Shown: piece after piece, positions 8,406 through 17,570 of the stretch
Layout of the letters: each line of letters opens with the position of its first letter
Position numbering within the stretch: position 1 is the stretch's first letter
Assembly (NCBI GenBank): GCA_017961015.1
Contig: JAGCYC010000022.1
Coordinates: 1 to 50,690, forward strand
Length of the DNA: 50,690 nucleotides
Direction of reading: 5' to 3'
Origin: Bacteroidales bacterium
GTDB taxonomy: Bacteria > Bacteroidota > Bacteroidia > Bacteroidales > UBA932
Program-made: the position numbers and the translations under genes
Notes under the pieces: model-generated
The model's database searches: none
Told to the model about the DNA's origin: nothing
The model's input: the letters and a program-made list of their open reading frames with translations, nothing else

Positions 8406-9833
8406 ATGCTGAATCAGGACAGACATATCGCGGTATGGAACAACTGTCTGCAGATCATTGCCAACAACATTGATCAGCGGAAGTTTGATACCTGGTTCAA
8501 GCCCATCAGGCCGGTAAAGCTGGAGGGGAGCCGTCTCACCGTGGAAGTGCCTTCGGACTTCTTCCGCGACTATATCGAGACCTGGTTTATGGACCTTCTC
8601 AAGGCCACCCTCCGCCGTGCAATCGGGGCCGATGCCCAGCTGTTCTACACCATTCCGGTGGTGCGCAACCAGGAGCCGATGTTCCTGAACGCCTCCAACG
8701 GTCCGGTACCCGAGAACAACCCGGTATCCATCCCCACTTACCAGGCATCCGGTAATCCCAGTCCCTTTATCTATCCCGGGTATGCGCGCGTGAAGATAAG
8801 CTCGCGCCTAAAAGCCGAATACTGCTTTGCGAACCTTGTGGAAGGGGACTGCAACAAAATGGGCGTCAGCGCAGGTGAGAGCATCTCCCTGGCTCCCGGA
8901 AAGACTCCCTTCAATCCTCTGTTCCTGTTCGGCGGCCCCGGTCTCGGGAAAACCCATATCGCACAGGCCATCGGCATTGATATCAAGGAGAGGTTCCAGG
9001 ACAAGGTAGTGCTCTACGTTACCGGCAATGAGTTCAAGACCCAGTATATGGACGCAGTGAAGAACAACAGAATTGTGGATTTCATCGCGTTCTACCAGAG
9101 AATTGACGTGCTTATCGTGGACGATATCCACGAATTGGTAGGCAAGGGCTCACAGGACGCATTCTTCAATGTGTTCAACCACCTTCACCAGAATGGCAAA
9201 CAGCTGATTTTCACCTCCGACCGCGCCCCCGTGGATCTTCAGAACTTCGAGGAACGGCTTATGTCCCGCTTCAAGTGGGGACTTTCGGTGGAACTCTCCC
9301 GTCCGGATTTCAAGACCCGCCTGGAGATGCTGCGTTCACGCGCAATGCGCGAGGGCGTGCCCCTGAGCGAAGACGTGCTCAACTTCCTGGCCAACAGGAT
9401 AAACACCAATTTCCGTGAGCTGGAAGGCTCCCTGACCTCGCTGGTGGCCTATGCCACCCTCGGACACAGGGAGATTACCCTGGACCTTGCCGAAAGCGTG
9501 ACCGGAAAGATCGTGGGCGAGACTGAAACGCAGGTGAATATGGACCTTATCGTAAAGACCGTATGCGAGTACTTCAACATTACCCGTGATATGCTTCTTT
9601 CCAAGACGCGCAAGCGCCAGATAGTCCAGGCCCGCCAGATCGCAATGTACGAGTGCCGCAACCTCATCTCCAACTGCTCCCTGTCCACAATAGGATCGGA
9701 GCTGGGAGGAAAGGACCACGCCACCGTGCTCCACGCCTGCTCCACCGTCCAGGACCTGATGTCGACGGACAAACTCTTCCGTCAGTGGGTCCAGGACATA
9801 GAGAATATGATGCTGGTAACAGTAGAAGCCTGA
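8406..9833 (+). CDS. dnaA: Chromosomal replication initiator DnaA
   Basis: DnaA binds and melts oriC and recruits the helicase. The 475-residue product has domain I (about 1-85), a short linker, the AAA+ domain III with Walker A GGPGLGKT (176-183), Walker B VLIVDDIHEL (about 229-238) and the box VII-like arginine-finger region FEERLMSRF, then the domain IV DNA-binding signature GKDHATVLHAC near 436-446. Domain III is entered at SSRLKAEYCFANLVEG, a typical Bacteroidetes form (NPFVIP-like start replaced). The ATG at 8406 follows a long AT-rich leader; a strong terminator follows at 9871. It is a single-gene transcription unit here: no dnaN or recF follows. Confidence 0.98.
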   Translation: MLNQDRHIAVWNNCLQIIANNIDQRKFDTWFKPIRPVKLEGSRLTVEVPSDFFRDYIETWFMDLLKATLRRAIGADAQLFYTIPVVRNQEPMFLNASNGPVPENNPVSIPTYQASGNPSPFIYPGYARVKISSRLKAEYCFANLVEGDCNKMGVSAGESISLAPGKTPFNPLFLFGGPGLGKTHIAQAIGIDIKERFQDKVVLYVTGNEFKTQYMDAVKNNRIVDFIAFYQRIDVLIVDDIHELVGKGSQDAFFNVFNHLHQNGKQLIFTSDRAPVDLQNFEERLMSRFKWGLSVELSRPDFKTRLEMLRSRAMREGVPLSEDVLNFLANRINTNFRELEGSLTSLVAYATLGHREITLDLAESVTGKIVGETETQVNMDLIVKTVCEYFNITRDMLLSKTRKRQIVQARQIAMYECRNLISNCSLSTIGSELGGKDHATVLHACSTVQDLMSTDKLFRQWVQDIENMMLVTVEA

Positions 9834-9870
9834 ATCGGTTCTCCGTAAGAGGAGCCATCCGGAAAAATCA

Positions 9871-9909
9871 TCCCCGGGAGTCTGCGAAGACTTCCGGGGA
9901 TTTGTTGTT
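9871..9909 (+). terminator. Rho-independent terminator after dnaA
   Basis: A 13-pair stem TCCCCGGGAGTCT (9871-9883) / AGACTTCCGGGGA (9888-9900), with one G-T wobble and a GCGA (GNRA) tetraloop, is followed by TTTGTTGTT. It lies between convergent dnaA and rpe; the right arm and tail reach the rpe stop, and it may act on both. Confidence 0.85.
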
Positions 9910-10564
9910 ACATACTATTTCTGATTGCCGATATTGCCGCCGCAGGATCCGGGGCGCCGAAGACAGAGCTACCGGCAACCAGGATGGAAGCTCCGGCCTG
10001 AACGACTGAAGCGGCGTTGGAAGGACCTATTCCGCCGTCCACCTCGATGGGGACATCCTTGCGGCCGATACCGTCCAGAGCTTTGCGAATGGCTGCTATG
10101 CGCTCAAGTGAAGCAGGAATGAAGGACTGACCGCCGAAGCCGGCGAATACGCTCATTACAAGCACAAAGTCCAGCCGGTCCAGATAGGGGAATATGCTTT
10201 CTACCGGGCAGTCGGGATTAATCGCTATGCCGGCCTTGACACCAAGGCTGCGGATTTGCTTCAAAAGATCCGGAGTACTTGAAAGGGCTGCTTCATAGTG
10301 GAAGCTTATCATCGAAGCGCCCGCAGCGGCAAAGCGCTCTATGTACTTACCCGGCTGCACTATCATAAGGTGCACGTCAAGAGGTATGCCGGCCAGCCGG
10401 GACACCGCCTCCACTACCGGAAAGCCAAAGGACAGATTGGGCACGAACTGCCCGTCCATTATGTCCAGATGGATTATATCGGCCTTGGAATTAAGGAATT
10501 CCACTTCCTGTCCGAGTTTTAGGAAATCGGCCGAGAGAAGTGACGGTGCTACCTGTATCATCAT
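9908..10564 (-). CDS. rpe: Ribulose-phosphate 3-epimerase
   Basis: This enzyme interconverts ribulose 5-phosphate and xylulose 5-phosphate in the pentose phosphate pathway. The 218-residue TIM barrel has the family motifs APSLLSADF (6-14), HLDIMDGQFVPN with metal-binding His and Asp, LDVHLMI, SFHYEA, VMSVFAGFGGQSF (phosphate grip), IEVDGGI and the late glycine loop with LVAGSSVFG. Its ATG overlaps the pepD stop by 4 nt (ATGA), so it is probably translationally coupled to pepD. A second in-frame ATG three bases downstream is equally possible. Confidence 0.96.
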   Translation of the reverse strand: MMIQVAPSLLSADFLKLGQEVEFLNSKADIIHLDIMDGQFVPNLSFGFPVVEAVSRLAGIPLDVHLMIVQPGKYIERFAAAGASMISFHYEAALSSTPDLLKQIRSLGVKAGIAINPDCPVESIFPYLDRLDFVLVMSVFAGFGGQSFIPASLERIAAIRKALDGIGRKDVPIEVDGGIGPSNAASVVQAGASILVAGSSVFGAPDPAAAISAIRNSM

Positions 10565-11991
10565 CCTTCAAAATTGCATACTACCTCGCTCAGATGGGCC
10601 ACGAAACGGTCCAGCGAGGCAAGTTCCAGCTTTTCTCCGGGAGCGTGTACGCCGCGGAGGGTAGGGCCGAAGGAAATCATATCCAGATCGGGGAATTTCT
10701 CCAGGAAAAGGCCGCATTCCAGGCCGGCGTGTATGGCCTTGACCTCGGGATCGCGCCCGAAGAGCTTGCGGTAGGCCGCGACGCTCACTTCCAGTATCCT
10801 GGAATTCAGATTGGGCTTCCAGCCGGGGTACTCTCCGTGGTGCTCCGCGTCGAACGAGCCCAGGAAGAAGGCGGCCTCCACCTTTTCGGCCATTGCGTGC
10901 AGCTCGGAGACCACGGAACTGCGCTGTGACGTTATTACCGTGATGCTGTTGCCTTCGATATGGGCAGCGGCAAGGTTGGTGGAAGTCTCTACCAGGCCGG
11001 GGATATCCACCGACATCTTTTCCACTCCGTGAGGACAGGCCCTCAGAGTCGCTACTATATTGGAGGCATCTCCCTCCGAGATGGGCTCGAGGGAAGTGCG
11101 GCAGGCTTTGCAGCTGATTGTCACGGCAGGATCGGAGGAGGCGAATTCGGCCTTGAGGATATCGGCGAAGGCTGCGACATCGGCCTCCATTTCCGCGACT
11201 TCGTCAGAAGGGACGGCGATTATTGCCGATGCTTCTCGGCAGATGGCATTGGGCTTGTTCCCGCCATCCAGGCCGATGAGCTGGTAATCGTACTGCATTT
11301 CGGTGTACAGGAAGCGGACCAGCTGCTGCAGGGCATTGGCCCTCTCCTTGTTGATATCGTCGCCGGAGTGGCCTCCCTGGGCACCGGAAACGGTGATTTC
11401 CAGGCATTTGTAACCTTTGCGAAGGGGCTCCCGCTCAAAGTCGAAACGGGCAGTGGTATCGATACCTCCGGCGCAGCCCACAAAGAGCTGTCCCTCATCC
11501 TCGGAGTCCAGGTTGATCAGGGTCTTGCCGTCGAAGAAACCTTCCTCCAGGGCGAAGGCTCCGTCCATTCCGGTCTCCTCTGATATGGTGAAAAGGCATT
11601 CCAGCTTTCCGCAGGCTTCATTCCCGGCAAGCAGGGCAAGGCAGGCTGCCACGCCTATTCCGTCATCGGCCCCGAGAGTGGTGTTGCGGGCTATCATCCA
11701 ACCGTCTTCCACCTCGTAGGGGATGGGCTGGGTGAGGAAATCGAAATCGAAACCTGCGTTCTTTTCGCATACCATATCCTGATGGGCCTGAAGCACCAGT
11801 GCGGGAACCTTCTCCTTGCCGGGCGCGGCCTCCTTTACGATGAGCACATTGCCGATCTTGTCACGCTTTGCCTCAAGGCCGTGCGAGGCTGCAAAATCCA
11901 GCAGGAACTGAGTCATAGGGGCTTCGTGGCCCGACTCGCGGGGGATGCGGGTAATCTCTTTGAAAATGTTCAGAACCGATTGAGAATCCAT
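10561..11991 (-). CDS. pepD: Aminoacyl-histidine dipeptidase / cytosol non-specific dipeptidase (M20 family)
   Basis: PepD is a zinc dipeptidase of peptidase family M20C that hydrolyses Xaa-His and other dipeptides in the cytoplasm. The 476-residue length matches the family. Seen motifs are ITRIPRESGHEAPM near the N-terminus, LQAHQDMVCEK (metal His, Asp), TTLGADDGIGVA (metal Asp), FTISEETGMDGA (catalytic Glu pair), the lid-domain GAQGGHSGDDI and the late HAGLECGLF (metal ligand). It overlaps rpe by 4 nt. It is divergent from histidine ammonia-lyase, which suggests, without proving, a shared role in histidine use. A TA-rich element CTAATATA (12017-12024) is a one-mismatch -7 box for this strand. 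Confidence 0.95.
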   Translation of the reverse strand: MDSQSVLNIFKEITRIPRESGHEAPMTQFLLDFAASHGLEAKRDKIGNVLIVKEAAPGKEKVPALVLQAHQDMVCEKNAGFDFDFLTQPIPYEVEDGWMIARNTTLGADDGIGVAACLALLAGNEACGKLECLFTISEETGMDGAFALEEGFFDGKTLINLDSEDEGQLFVGCAGGIDTTARFDFEREPLRKGYKCLEITVSGAQGGHSGDDINKERANALQQLVRFLYTEMQYDYQLIGLDGGNKPNAICREASAIIAVPSDEVAEMEADVAAFADILKAEFASSDPAVTISCKACRTSLEPISEGDASNIVATLRACPHGVEKMSVDIPGLVETSTNLAAAHIEGNSITVITSQRSSVVSELHAMAEKVEAAFFLGSFDAEHHGEYPGWKPNLNSRILEVSVAAYRKLFGRDPEVKAIHAGLECGLFLEKFPDLDMISFGPTLRGVHAPGEKLELASLDRFVAHLSEVVCNFEG

Positions 11992-12016
11992 AGTATCAGG
12001 AAGGTAATTAACTCTG

Positions 12017-12079
12017 CTAATATAGTAATTATTGCCAATTATTCCTATGATTATTCGCGGATTCTGCGTAAATTCGCAG
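12017..12079. promoter_or_regulatory. Divergent pepD / hutH promoter region
   Basis: On the plus strand TAAATTCG (12069-12076) is a TAnnTTCG-type -7 box placing the hutH start near 12083, a leader of about 13 nt. It is embedded in a dyad CTGCG/CGCAG (12064-12079) that could be an operator. On the minus strand TATATTAG (12017-12024) may serve pepD. No good -33 element is seen for either. Confidence 0.35.
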
Positions 12080-12095
12080 TCAAATTCGTGAATAG

Positions 12096-13616
12096 ATGAA
12101 ATTTTTGACGCTTAAGCAGGCCCGTGCAGTTGTGTTTCAGGGCGAAAAACTTTCCATCGCTCCCGAGGCTATGGCCCAGGTAGAGCGCTGCTATGCTTTC
12201 TTAGAGAAATTCCATAATGACAAGGTTATCTACGGGATCAACACCGGCTTCGGCCCTATGGCCCAGTGGCGCGTGGATGACGACAAACTCATAGACCTCC
12301 AGTACAATATTATCCGCAGCCATTCCACAGGTGCCGGAGAGCCCCTGGACGACGCTTCCGTAAAGGCTGCTATGATAGCCCGCGCCGGCACATTCCTCCA
12401 GGCCCGTTCCGGCGTCCACCCCGACGTGGTGAAACTGCTCGTGGAATTCATCAACCGCGACATCATCCCTTTCATTCCCCGTCACGGCAGCGTAGGCGCC
12501 AGCGGCGACCTTGTGCAGCTTGCCCACATAGCCCTGAACCTGATAGGGGAAGGGGAGGTACACTATAAAGGGCAGTGGCGTCCCGCCGGAGAAGTTATGC
12601 GCGAATGCGGCCTGAAGCCTATGCAGATACATATCAGGGAAGGCCTGTCGGCCACAAACGGAACCTCGGTAATGACAGGTATATCCATTGTAAACCAGGT
12701 GTTTGCAACCAGGCTTCTGGACCTTGCCACACTGGCTTCCGTATGGATTAACGAAATTGCCGGCTCCTACGACGACTTTATGGCCGAACCGCTCAACGAA
12801 TGCCGCCGCCACGAGGGCCAGCAGACCATAGCCAGGCGGATGAGGGAACTAGCCGCATCCTCGCAGTGCCTCTCAAAACGCGGCACCGAGCTTTACAACG
12901 GGCACCACGACGAACACGTCTTCGAAAAGAAGGTACAGCCGTATTACTCGCTTCGCTGCGGCCCCCAGATCCTCGGCCCCATCCTGGAGACCTTTGACAA
13001 CGCAGCCGCCATCCTCGAAGATGAGCTGAATTCGGCCTGCGACAATCCGATTGTGGATCCTGAAACCCAGTCAGTATATCACGGAGGCAATTTCCACGGT
13101 GACTATATCTCCCTTGAGGAAGATAAAGTCAAGATTGCGCTGGTGCGCCTGACTATGCTTATGGAAAGGCAGCTGAACTACCTCTTCCACGACCGTATAA
13201 ACGGCATCCTCCCGCCCTTCCTGAATATGGGCACCCTGGGACTCAACTACGGTATGCAGGCCTGCCAGTTCACCGCAACTTCCACCACGGCCGAATGCCA
13301 GACCCTGGCTATGCCCAACTACGTCCACAGCATTCCCAACAACAACGACAACCAGGACGTGGTATCGATGGGTACTAACAGCGCCCTCCTGTGCCGCCAG
13401 GTAGTGGAAAATGCCTTCCAGGTTATGACCATCCACTATATAGCCCTGGCCCAGGCCACCGACTGCCTGGGTATCAAGGACAAGCTGAGCAGCCGCAGCA
13501 GGGAAGCCTATGAGGCTGTACGCGGCATCCAGCCAGTAATAGTGGAAGACACACCTTTCTACAAGGAGATCGCACGTCTGACGGATTACCTCAAATACCA
13601 TCCGTTTGAAATCTGA
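12096..13616 (+). CDS. hutH: Histidine ammonia-lyase (MIO-dependent aromatic amino acid lyase)
   Basis: The enzyme removes ammonia from histidine to give urocanate, using an MIO cofactor formed autocatalytically from Ala-Ser-Gly. The 506-residue product shows YGINTGFG (46-53, catalytic Tyr), GSVGASGDL with the MIO tripeptide at 135-137, and the conserved YSLRCGPQ and ATSTTAECQ blocks. The substrate-selectivity pair reads Ser-His (75-76, in NIIRSHSTG), as in HutH, rather than His-Leu (tyrosine lyase) or Phe-Leu (phenylalanine lyase); this alignment is by eye. No hutU, hutI or ftcD lies nearby, so urocanate processing must be elsewhere, or the lyase serves another pathway such as an aryl-polyene cluster homologue. 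A terminator follows at 13635. Confidence 0.9.
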   Translation: MKFLTLKQARAVVFQGEKLSIAPEAMAQVERCYAFLEKFHNDKVIYGINTGFGPMAQWRVDDDKLIDLQYNIIRSHSTGAGEPLDDASVKAAMIARAGTFLQARSGVHPDVVKLLVEFINRDIIPFIPRHGSVGASGDLVQLAHIALNLIGEGEVHYKGQWRPAGEVMRECGLKPMQIHIREGLSATNGTSVMTGISIVNQVFATRLLDLATLASVWINEIAGSYDDFMAEPLNECRRHEGQQTIARRMRELAASSQCLSKRGTELYNGHHDEHVFEKKVQPYYSLRCGPQILGPILETFDNAAAILEDELNSACDNPIVDPETQSVYHGGNFHGDYISLEEDKVKIALVRLTMLMERQLNYLFHDRINGILPPFLNMGTLGLNYGMQACQFTATSTTAECQTLAMPNYVHSIPNNNDNQDVVSMGTNSALLCRQVVENAFQVMTIHYIALAQATDCLGIKDKLSSRSREAYEAVRGIQPVIVEDTPFYKEIARLTDYLKYHPFEI

Positions 13617-13634
13617 CTCCTGCCAATTTGTCAT

Positions 13635-13668
13635 AAACGCCGCCGCTTTTTGCGCTGGCGTTTTTTTT
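13635..13668 (+). terminator. Terminator after hutH
   Basis: AACGCC (13636-13641) pairs with GGCGTT (13657-13662), with an inner CGC/GCG stem around a TTTTT loop, followed by a run of eight T (13661-13668). It begins 19 nt after the hutH stop. Confidence 0.8.
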
Positions 13669-13679
13669 GATTATATTTG
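13650..13679 (+). promoter_or_regulatory. Promoter of rsfS-ftsH-cdsA-psd, overlapping the hutH terminator
   Basis: A perfect -7 box TATATTTG (13672-13679) lies 19 nt after TTG (13650-13652). The -33 TTG is part of the loop of the preceding terminator, so the two elements share DNA. The start would be near 13686, about 21 nt before the rsfS ATG. Confidence 0.7.
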
Positions 13680-13706
13680 TAAGGATTAAGCACTGTTTTA
13701 AATAAT

Positions 13707-14078
13707 ATGATTACACACGACCTGAGACTTATCGCAGACGCAATCTACGACAAAAAGGGAGAGAATGCTGTATCGCTGGACCTTCGCGCAATAGACGGCG
13801 CAATAACTGACTTTTTCCTTGTCTGCGACGCCTCAAACACCACACAGGTAGGCGCAATAGCCGACAATATCAGGGAAAAGATGGAGCAGGAGGGACACCG
13901 CCTCTTCCGTTCCCAGGGTGAAGGAAACAACTTCTGGATTATCCAGGACTACGGCAACATAGTAGTCCATATCTTCCTTAAGGAATACCGCGATTTCTAC
14001 CGCCTGGAGGACCTCTGGGCCGATGTCCCCCGTAAAGAATACAAACTGCGCACCGTGCGCAAAGCCACGCAGGAATAA
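13707..14078 (+). CDS. rsfS: Ribosome silencing factor RsfS (YbeB/Iojap family)
   Basis: RsfS binds ribosomal protein uL14 on the 50S subunit and blocks subunit joining, lowering translation when nutrients are short. The 123-residue product has the usual length and the family core DFFLVCDASNTTQVGAIADNI, then the conserved WIIQDYGNIVVHIF and FYRLEDLW near the end. Its stop overlaps the ftsH ATG by one base (TAATG). The rsfS-ftsH-cdsA-psd order is familiar in Bacteroidota. Confidence 0.95.
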   Translation: MITHDLRLIADAIYDKKGENAVSLDLRAIDGAITDFFLVCDASNTTQVGAIADNIREKMEQEGHRLFRSQGEGNNFWIIQDYGNIVVHIFLKEYRDFYRLEDLWADVPRKEYKLRTVRKATQE

Positions 14079-16063
14079 TGGCAGACAATAAGAAAAAGAA
14101 AAGCGGCGGGAAAAAGAAAGGCAGTCCCAGGGTAGTTCGGGTGAACCTGAACTTTTCCTGGCTGTACTTCCTCCTGATCCTGGGCCTGGGCTATATGCTC
14201 TTCCGCAACCCCGGGCAGGCCGATCCCCAGAAAATCGAATGGGGAGAGGTCCAGACAATGGTTCAGAGCGGCGACGTGGCCGAGATTGCCTTCGTCCGCA
14301 ACGATTTCAAGGGCGAAGTCAAGATCCGCCCCGAGCGCCTGGGCAAGTATGCCGACAAGTTCCGCGGGGGAGTACCTCCGCGCCGCGCCCCGCATTTTTA
14401 CTTCCTGGTATCCACCAAGTTTGACCCAGAGAGCAGTTTCGAGGCCCTGAATGAGCAGCTGGTTCCCTCGGACCGCTTCAAGGTAGTGATACGTAACGAG
14501 GAGCACATCTGGGGAGATATCCTTCAGATGCTCTTCCCCATAGTTATTTTCATACTCTTCTGGGTGTGGATGTTCCGTGGAATGAACCGCGGTATGAATG
14601 GGGGAGCTGGCGGCCCCGGAGGAGGATTCAACCCCTTCAATACCGGCAAGTCCACCGCTCGTGAGACCGAAAAGGGCGAGGTGAAGGTTAGCTTCAAGGA
14701 CGTGGCCGGCCTTTACGGCGCCAAGGAAGAGGTTATGGAGATCGTGGACTTCCTGAAGAATCCCTCGAAATATACCGCCCTGGGCGGCAAAATACCCAAG
14801 GGAGCCCTCCTGGTAGGCCCTCCCGGAACCGGCAAGACCCTGCTGGCCAAAGCCGTCGCAGGTGAGGCCAATGTGCCTTTCTTCTCCATTTCCGGCTCCG
14901 ACTTTGTGGAAATGTTCGTAGGCGTGGGTGCATCCCGCGTACGCGACCTCTTCCGTCAGGCCAAGGAAAAGGCCCCCTGCATCGTATTCATAGACGAGAT
15001 TGACGCCGTTGGCCGTGCCCGTGCAAAGAACGGCGGCTTCTCTTCCAACGATGAAAGGGAGAACACCCTGAATCAGCTGCTTACGGAGATGGACGGCTTC
15101 GGTACCAACAGCGGCGTGATAGTGCTTGCGGCCACCAACCGCTCCGACATCCTGGACAAGGCCCTGATGAGGGCCGGCCGCTTTGACAGGCAGATTCACG
15201 TGGAACTGCCCGAACTCAAGGAGCGCGAGGAAATCTTCAAGGTCCATCTAAGGGATATCAAGCTGGGCGAAGATTTCAACGTGGAATTTATGGCCAAGCA
15301 TACTCCCGGCTTCTCCGGGGCCGATATTGCCAACGTGTGCAACGAGGCAGCCCTCACCGCAGCCCGCAGGAATCACAGCAAGGTAATGCAGCAGGACTTC
15401 CTGGATGCCGTCGACCGCATTATCGGCGGCCTTGAACGCAAGTCCAATACCATTATGACTCCGGCCGAGAAGCGCACCACCGCCTACCACGAGGCCGGAC
15501 ACGCCCTGGTTGGCTGGCTGCTCCCTTATGCCGATCCCGTATTCAAGGTTTCCATCATCCCCAGAGGCAATGCCCTGGGCCTTACCTGGAGCCTTCCCGA
15601 AGAGCGCAAGAACTGGTCCCGTTCGCTTATGATGGACCGGATGAGCGTTCTCCTGGGTGGCCGCGTGGCCGAGGAAATCCTCAACGGAGAGCCTTCCACC
15701 GGCGCTTTGAACGACCTGGAACGTATGACCGGAATGGCCTATGCAATGATCCAGTACTACGGTATGAGCGACAAGGTGGGCGCCCTTTCCTTCTACGACT
15801 CCAGCGGAGCCCGCGGTTACAACCTTGTGAAGCCTTATTCCGAGAAGACCGCCGAGGTGATGGACAAGGAAGTGAAGGATCTTGTGGAAAGCATACACAA
15901 AAGCACCCGCAAGCTCATCGAAGACCATAAGGATGAATTTATGCAGCTGGGTGCCCTGCTTTTGGAAAAAGAAGTTATCTTTGCAGACGATATAGAAAAG
16001 ATACTCGGTCCCAAGGTAAAACCTGCAGCCGACGACCGCTTTGAAACCGACAAAGATGAATAA
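14078..16063 (+). CDS. ftsH: ATP-dependent zinc metalloprotease FtsH
   Basis: FtsH is a membrane-anchored hexameric protease that degrades misfolded membrane proteins and selected regulators. The 661-residue product has a Lys-rich N-terminus, a first membrane segment (about 25-42), a periplasmic domain, a second segment (about 147-165), a Gly/Met-rich linker, the AAA+ domain with Walker A GPPGTGKT (about 248-255), Walker [12 protein letters not shown], the second region of homology [20 protein letters not shown], and the zinc site YHEAGH (about 469-474). The C-terminal tail ([14 protein letters not shown]) is short and charged. It overlaps cdsA by 8 nt. Confidence 0.98.
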   Translation: MADNKKKKSGGKKKGSPRVVRVNLNFSWLYFLLILGLGYMLFRNPGQADPQKIEWGEVQTMVQSGDVAEIAFVRNDFKGEVKIRPERLGKYADKFRGGVPPRRAPHFYFLVSTKFDPESSFEALNEQLVPSDRFKVVIRNEEHIWGDILQMLFPIVIFILFWVWMFRGMNRGMNGGAGGPGGGFNPFNTGKSTARETEKGEVKVSFKDVAGLYGAKEEVMEIVDFLKNPSKYTALGGKIPKGALLVGPPGTGKTLLAKAVAGEANVPFFSISGSDFVEMFVGVGASRVRDLFRQAKEKAPCIVFIDEIDAVGRARAKNGGFSSNDERENTLNQLLTEMDGFGTNSGVIVLAATNRSDILDKALMRAGRFDRQIHVELPELKEREEIFKVHLRDIKLGEDFNVEFMAKHTPGFSGADIANVCNEAALTAARRNHSKVMQQDFLDAVDRIIGGLERKSNTIMTPAEKRTTAYHEAGHALVGWLLPYADPVFKVSIIPRGNALGLTWSLPEERKNWSRSLMMDRMSVLLGGRVAEEILNGEPSTGALNDLERMTGMAYAMIQYYGMSDKVGALSFYDSSGARGYNLVKPYSEKTAEVMDKEVKDLVESIHKSTRKLIEDHKDEFMQLGALLLEKEVIFADDIEKILGPKVKPAADDRFETDKDE

Positions 16064-16883
16064 TACGGTAGTCCGCACCATATACGGAGTCATTTTCCTG
16101 CTGGTAATGATTGCAGGAATGCTCCTTCATCCGCTCGCATACTGCGCCCTGGCACTGTTCGCGATGGAGGTGATGCTCTGGGAGTTCTTCCGTATGAGCA
16201 TAGGTACAGATCTGCCCCTGCAGCGCATCCTTGCAATGATTACAGCAGCCGTAGCCTTCTGCGCTGTTATGGGCACAGCCTGGCTCGGGATATCCCCGGT
16301 CTGGACCGGATGCGCCCTTCTGCTGCTTCTCGTCACCTTTGCCTCGTCATATTTCGGGGCAGCCCAGAGGGAGCACTTCCATAAGCTTGCCTACATCTGC
16401 GCCGGTCTCCTGTACATCGGCATTCCCATTGTCCTTTCCCCCTTTGCAATGTTCCGGAACGGCGTTTTTGACGGACGTCTGCTGCTGTCCTGCTTCATCG
16501 TAATCTGGAGCACGGACGTAGGCGGATACTGCTTCGGCCTGCTTTTCGGAAAGAACGGGAAGAAGCTTTTCCCCGAGGTATCTCCCAAGAAATCCTGGGC
16601 CGGCTTCTGGGGCGGGCTTGCGATGGCCCTGGCATCGGCCTGGATAATGAAGGCTGCGGGACTCATTGACTTCCCTCTGCTGCACTGCCTCGTCGCGGCG
16701 GCCATTATGAGCGTCTTCGGCGTGCTGGGAGACCTTTTCGAAAGCGAGTGGAAGCGCAGCTTCGGAGTTAAGGACTCCGGCAATATCATACCCGGGCACG
16801 GCGGACTTATGGACCGCTTCGACAGCGCCCTTTTCGCCATTCCCGCGGGCATCATCTACCTTGTTTTCATCGGCCTTATCTGA
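16056..16883 (+). CDS. cdsA: Phosphatidate cytidylyltransferase
   Basis: CdsA makes CDP-diacylglycerol from CTP and phosphatidate at the inner membrane, the common precursor of bacterial phospholipids. The product (275 residues) is a polytopic membrane protein with about seven or eight hydrophobic segments. The C-terminal signature is clear: STDVGGYCFG, then SPKKSWAGFWGG, GVLGDLFESEWKR and VKDSGNIIPGHGGLMDRFDS. I start at ATG 16056; a TTG 15 nt upstream is in frame but lies deeper in ftsH. The gene overlaps the ftsH stop and is followed after 3 nt by psd. Confidence 0.95.
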   Translation: MNNTVVRTIYGVIFLLVMIAGMLLHPLAYCALALFAMEVMLWEFFRMSIGTDLPLQRILAMITAAVAFCAVMGTAWLGISPVWTGCALLLLLVTFASSYFGAAQREHFHKLAYICAGLLYIGIPIVLSPFAMFRNGVFDGRLLLSCFIVIWSTDVGGYCFGLLFGKNGKKLFPEVSPKKSWAGFWGGLAMALASAWIMKAAGLIDFPLLHCLVAAAIMSVFGVLGDLFESEWKRSFGVKDSGNIIPGHGGLMDRFDSALFAIPAGIIYLVFIGLI

Positions 16884-16886
16884 TAT

Positions 16887-17570
16887 ATGAACTGGATTAA
16901 AATCGACAGCGACTCCTACGGAACCATCCTTATAAGCTGGTGCATCTGCGCCGTACTCATTTTCCTGGTGGCCTATTTTATCAAGAAGCTTTGGATAAGC
17001 ATCCCGCTGTGCTCCCTCTTCGTAATCTTTATGGTGTTCATCACCTGGTTCTTCAGGGTGCCCAACAGGGACGCTCCGGACGCCCAGAACGACCGTCTGG
17101 TAACCTCTGTGGCCGACGGCAAGGTAGTAATAGTGGAGAAAGTATTCGAGAAGGAGTATCTGAAAAAAGAGTGCATCCAGATTTCCGTATATATGGATTT
17201 CTTCGACGTCCACTGCAATTTCTGGCCGATAAACGGAGAGGTGAGCTACTACCGGTACCATCCCGGGAAATACCTGCTGGCCTTCCATCCGAAGTCGTCG
17301 GAACTGAACGAGCATTCCTCGTCCTGCCTTAAGAACGACTACGGCGAGGTCTTCTTCAAGCAGATCGCCGGCACTTTCGCCCGCCGTATAGTCTGCTACT
17401 CCGAACCCGGAAAGAAGGAGAACAGGGGAGACCAGTGCGGAGTAATCAAATTCGGCTCCAGGATAGACCACTTCGTGCCTCTGGATGCCGATGTAAAAGT
17501 AAAGGTAGGGGACAAGGTAACGGCCGTAGAATCGGTCATCGCCGTACTCCCCGACAAGAAAGAAGACTAA
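16887..17570 (+). CDS. psd: Phosphatidylserine decarboxylase (short, archaeal-type)
   Basis: Psd converts phosphatidylserine to phosphatidylethanolamine using a pyruvoyl group formed by self-cleavage. The 227-residue product has two hydrophobic segments (about 14-33 and 37-53) and the core blocks VTSVADGKVV, IQISVYMDFFDVHCNFWP, NGEVSYYRYHPGKYLLAF and, near the C-terminus, IKFGSRIDHF, where cleavage at Gly-Ser would yield the pyruvoyl chain. It follows cdsA by 3 nt, linking two steps of PE synthesis; the intermediate synthase pssA is not in the window. Its stop overlaps the convergent ispG stop by 4 nt, with no room for a dedicated terminator. Confidence 0.95.
   Translation: MNWIKIDSDSYGTILISWCICAVLIFLVAYFIKKLWISIPLCSLFVIFMVFITWFFRVPNRDAPDAQNDRLVTSVADGKVVIVEKVFEKEYLKKECIQISVYMDFFDVHCNFWPINGEVSYYRYHPGKYLLAFHPKSSELNEHSSSCLKNDYGEVFFKQIAGTFARRIVCYSEPGKKENRGDQCGVIKFGSRIDHFVPLDADVKVKVGDKVTAVESVIAVLPDKKED

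Noticed and set aside
13997-15247. 416-codon open frame opposite ftsH and rsfS
   Set aside because: Antisense to conserved coding sequence of two genes; product has no coherent pattern.
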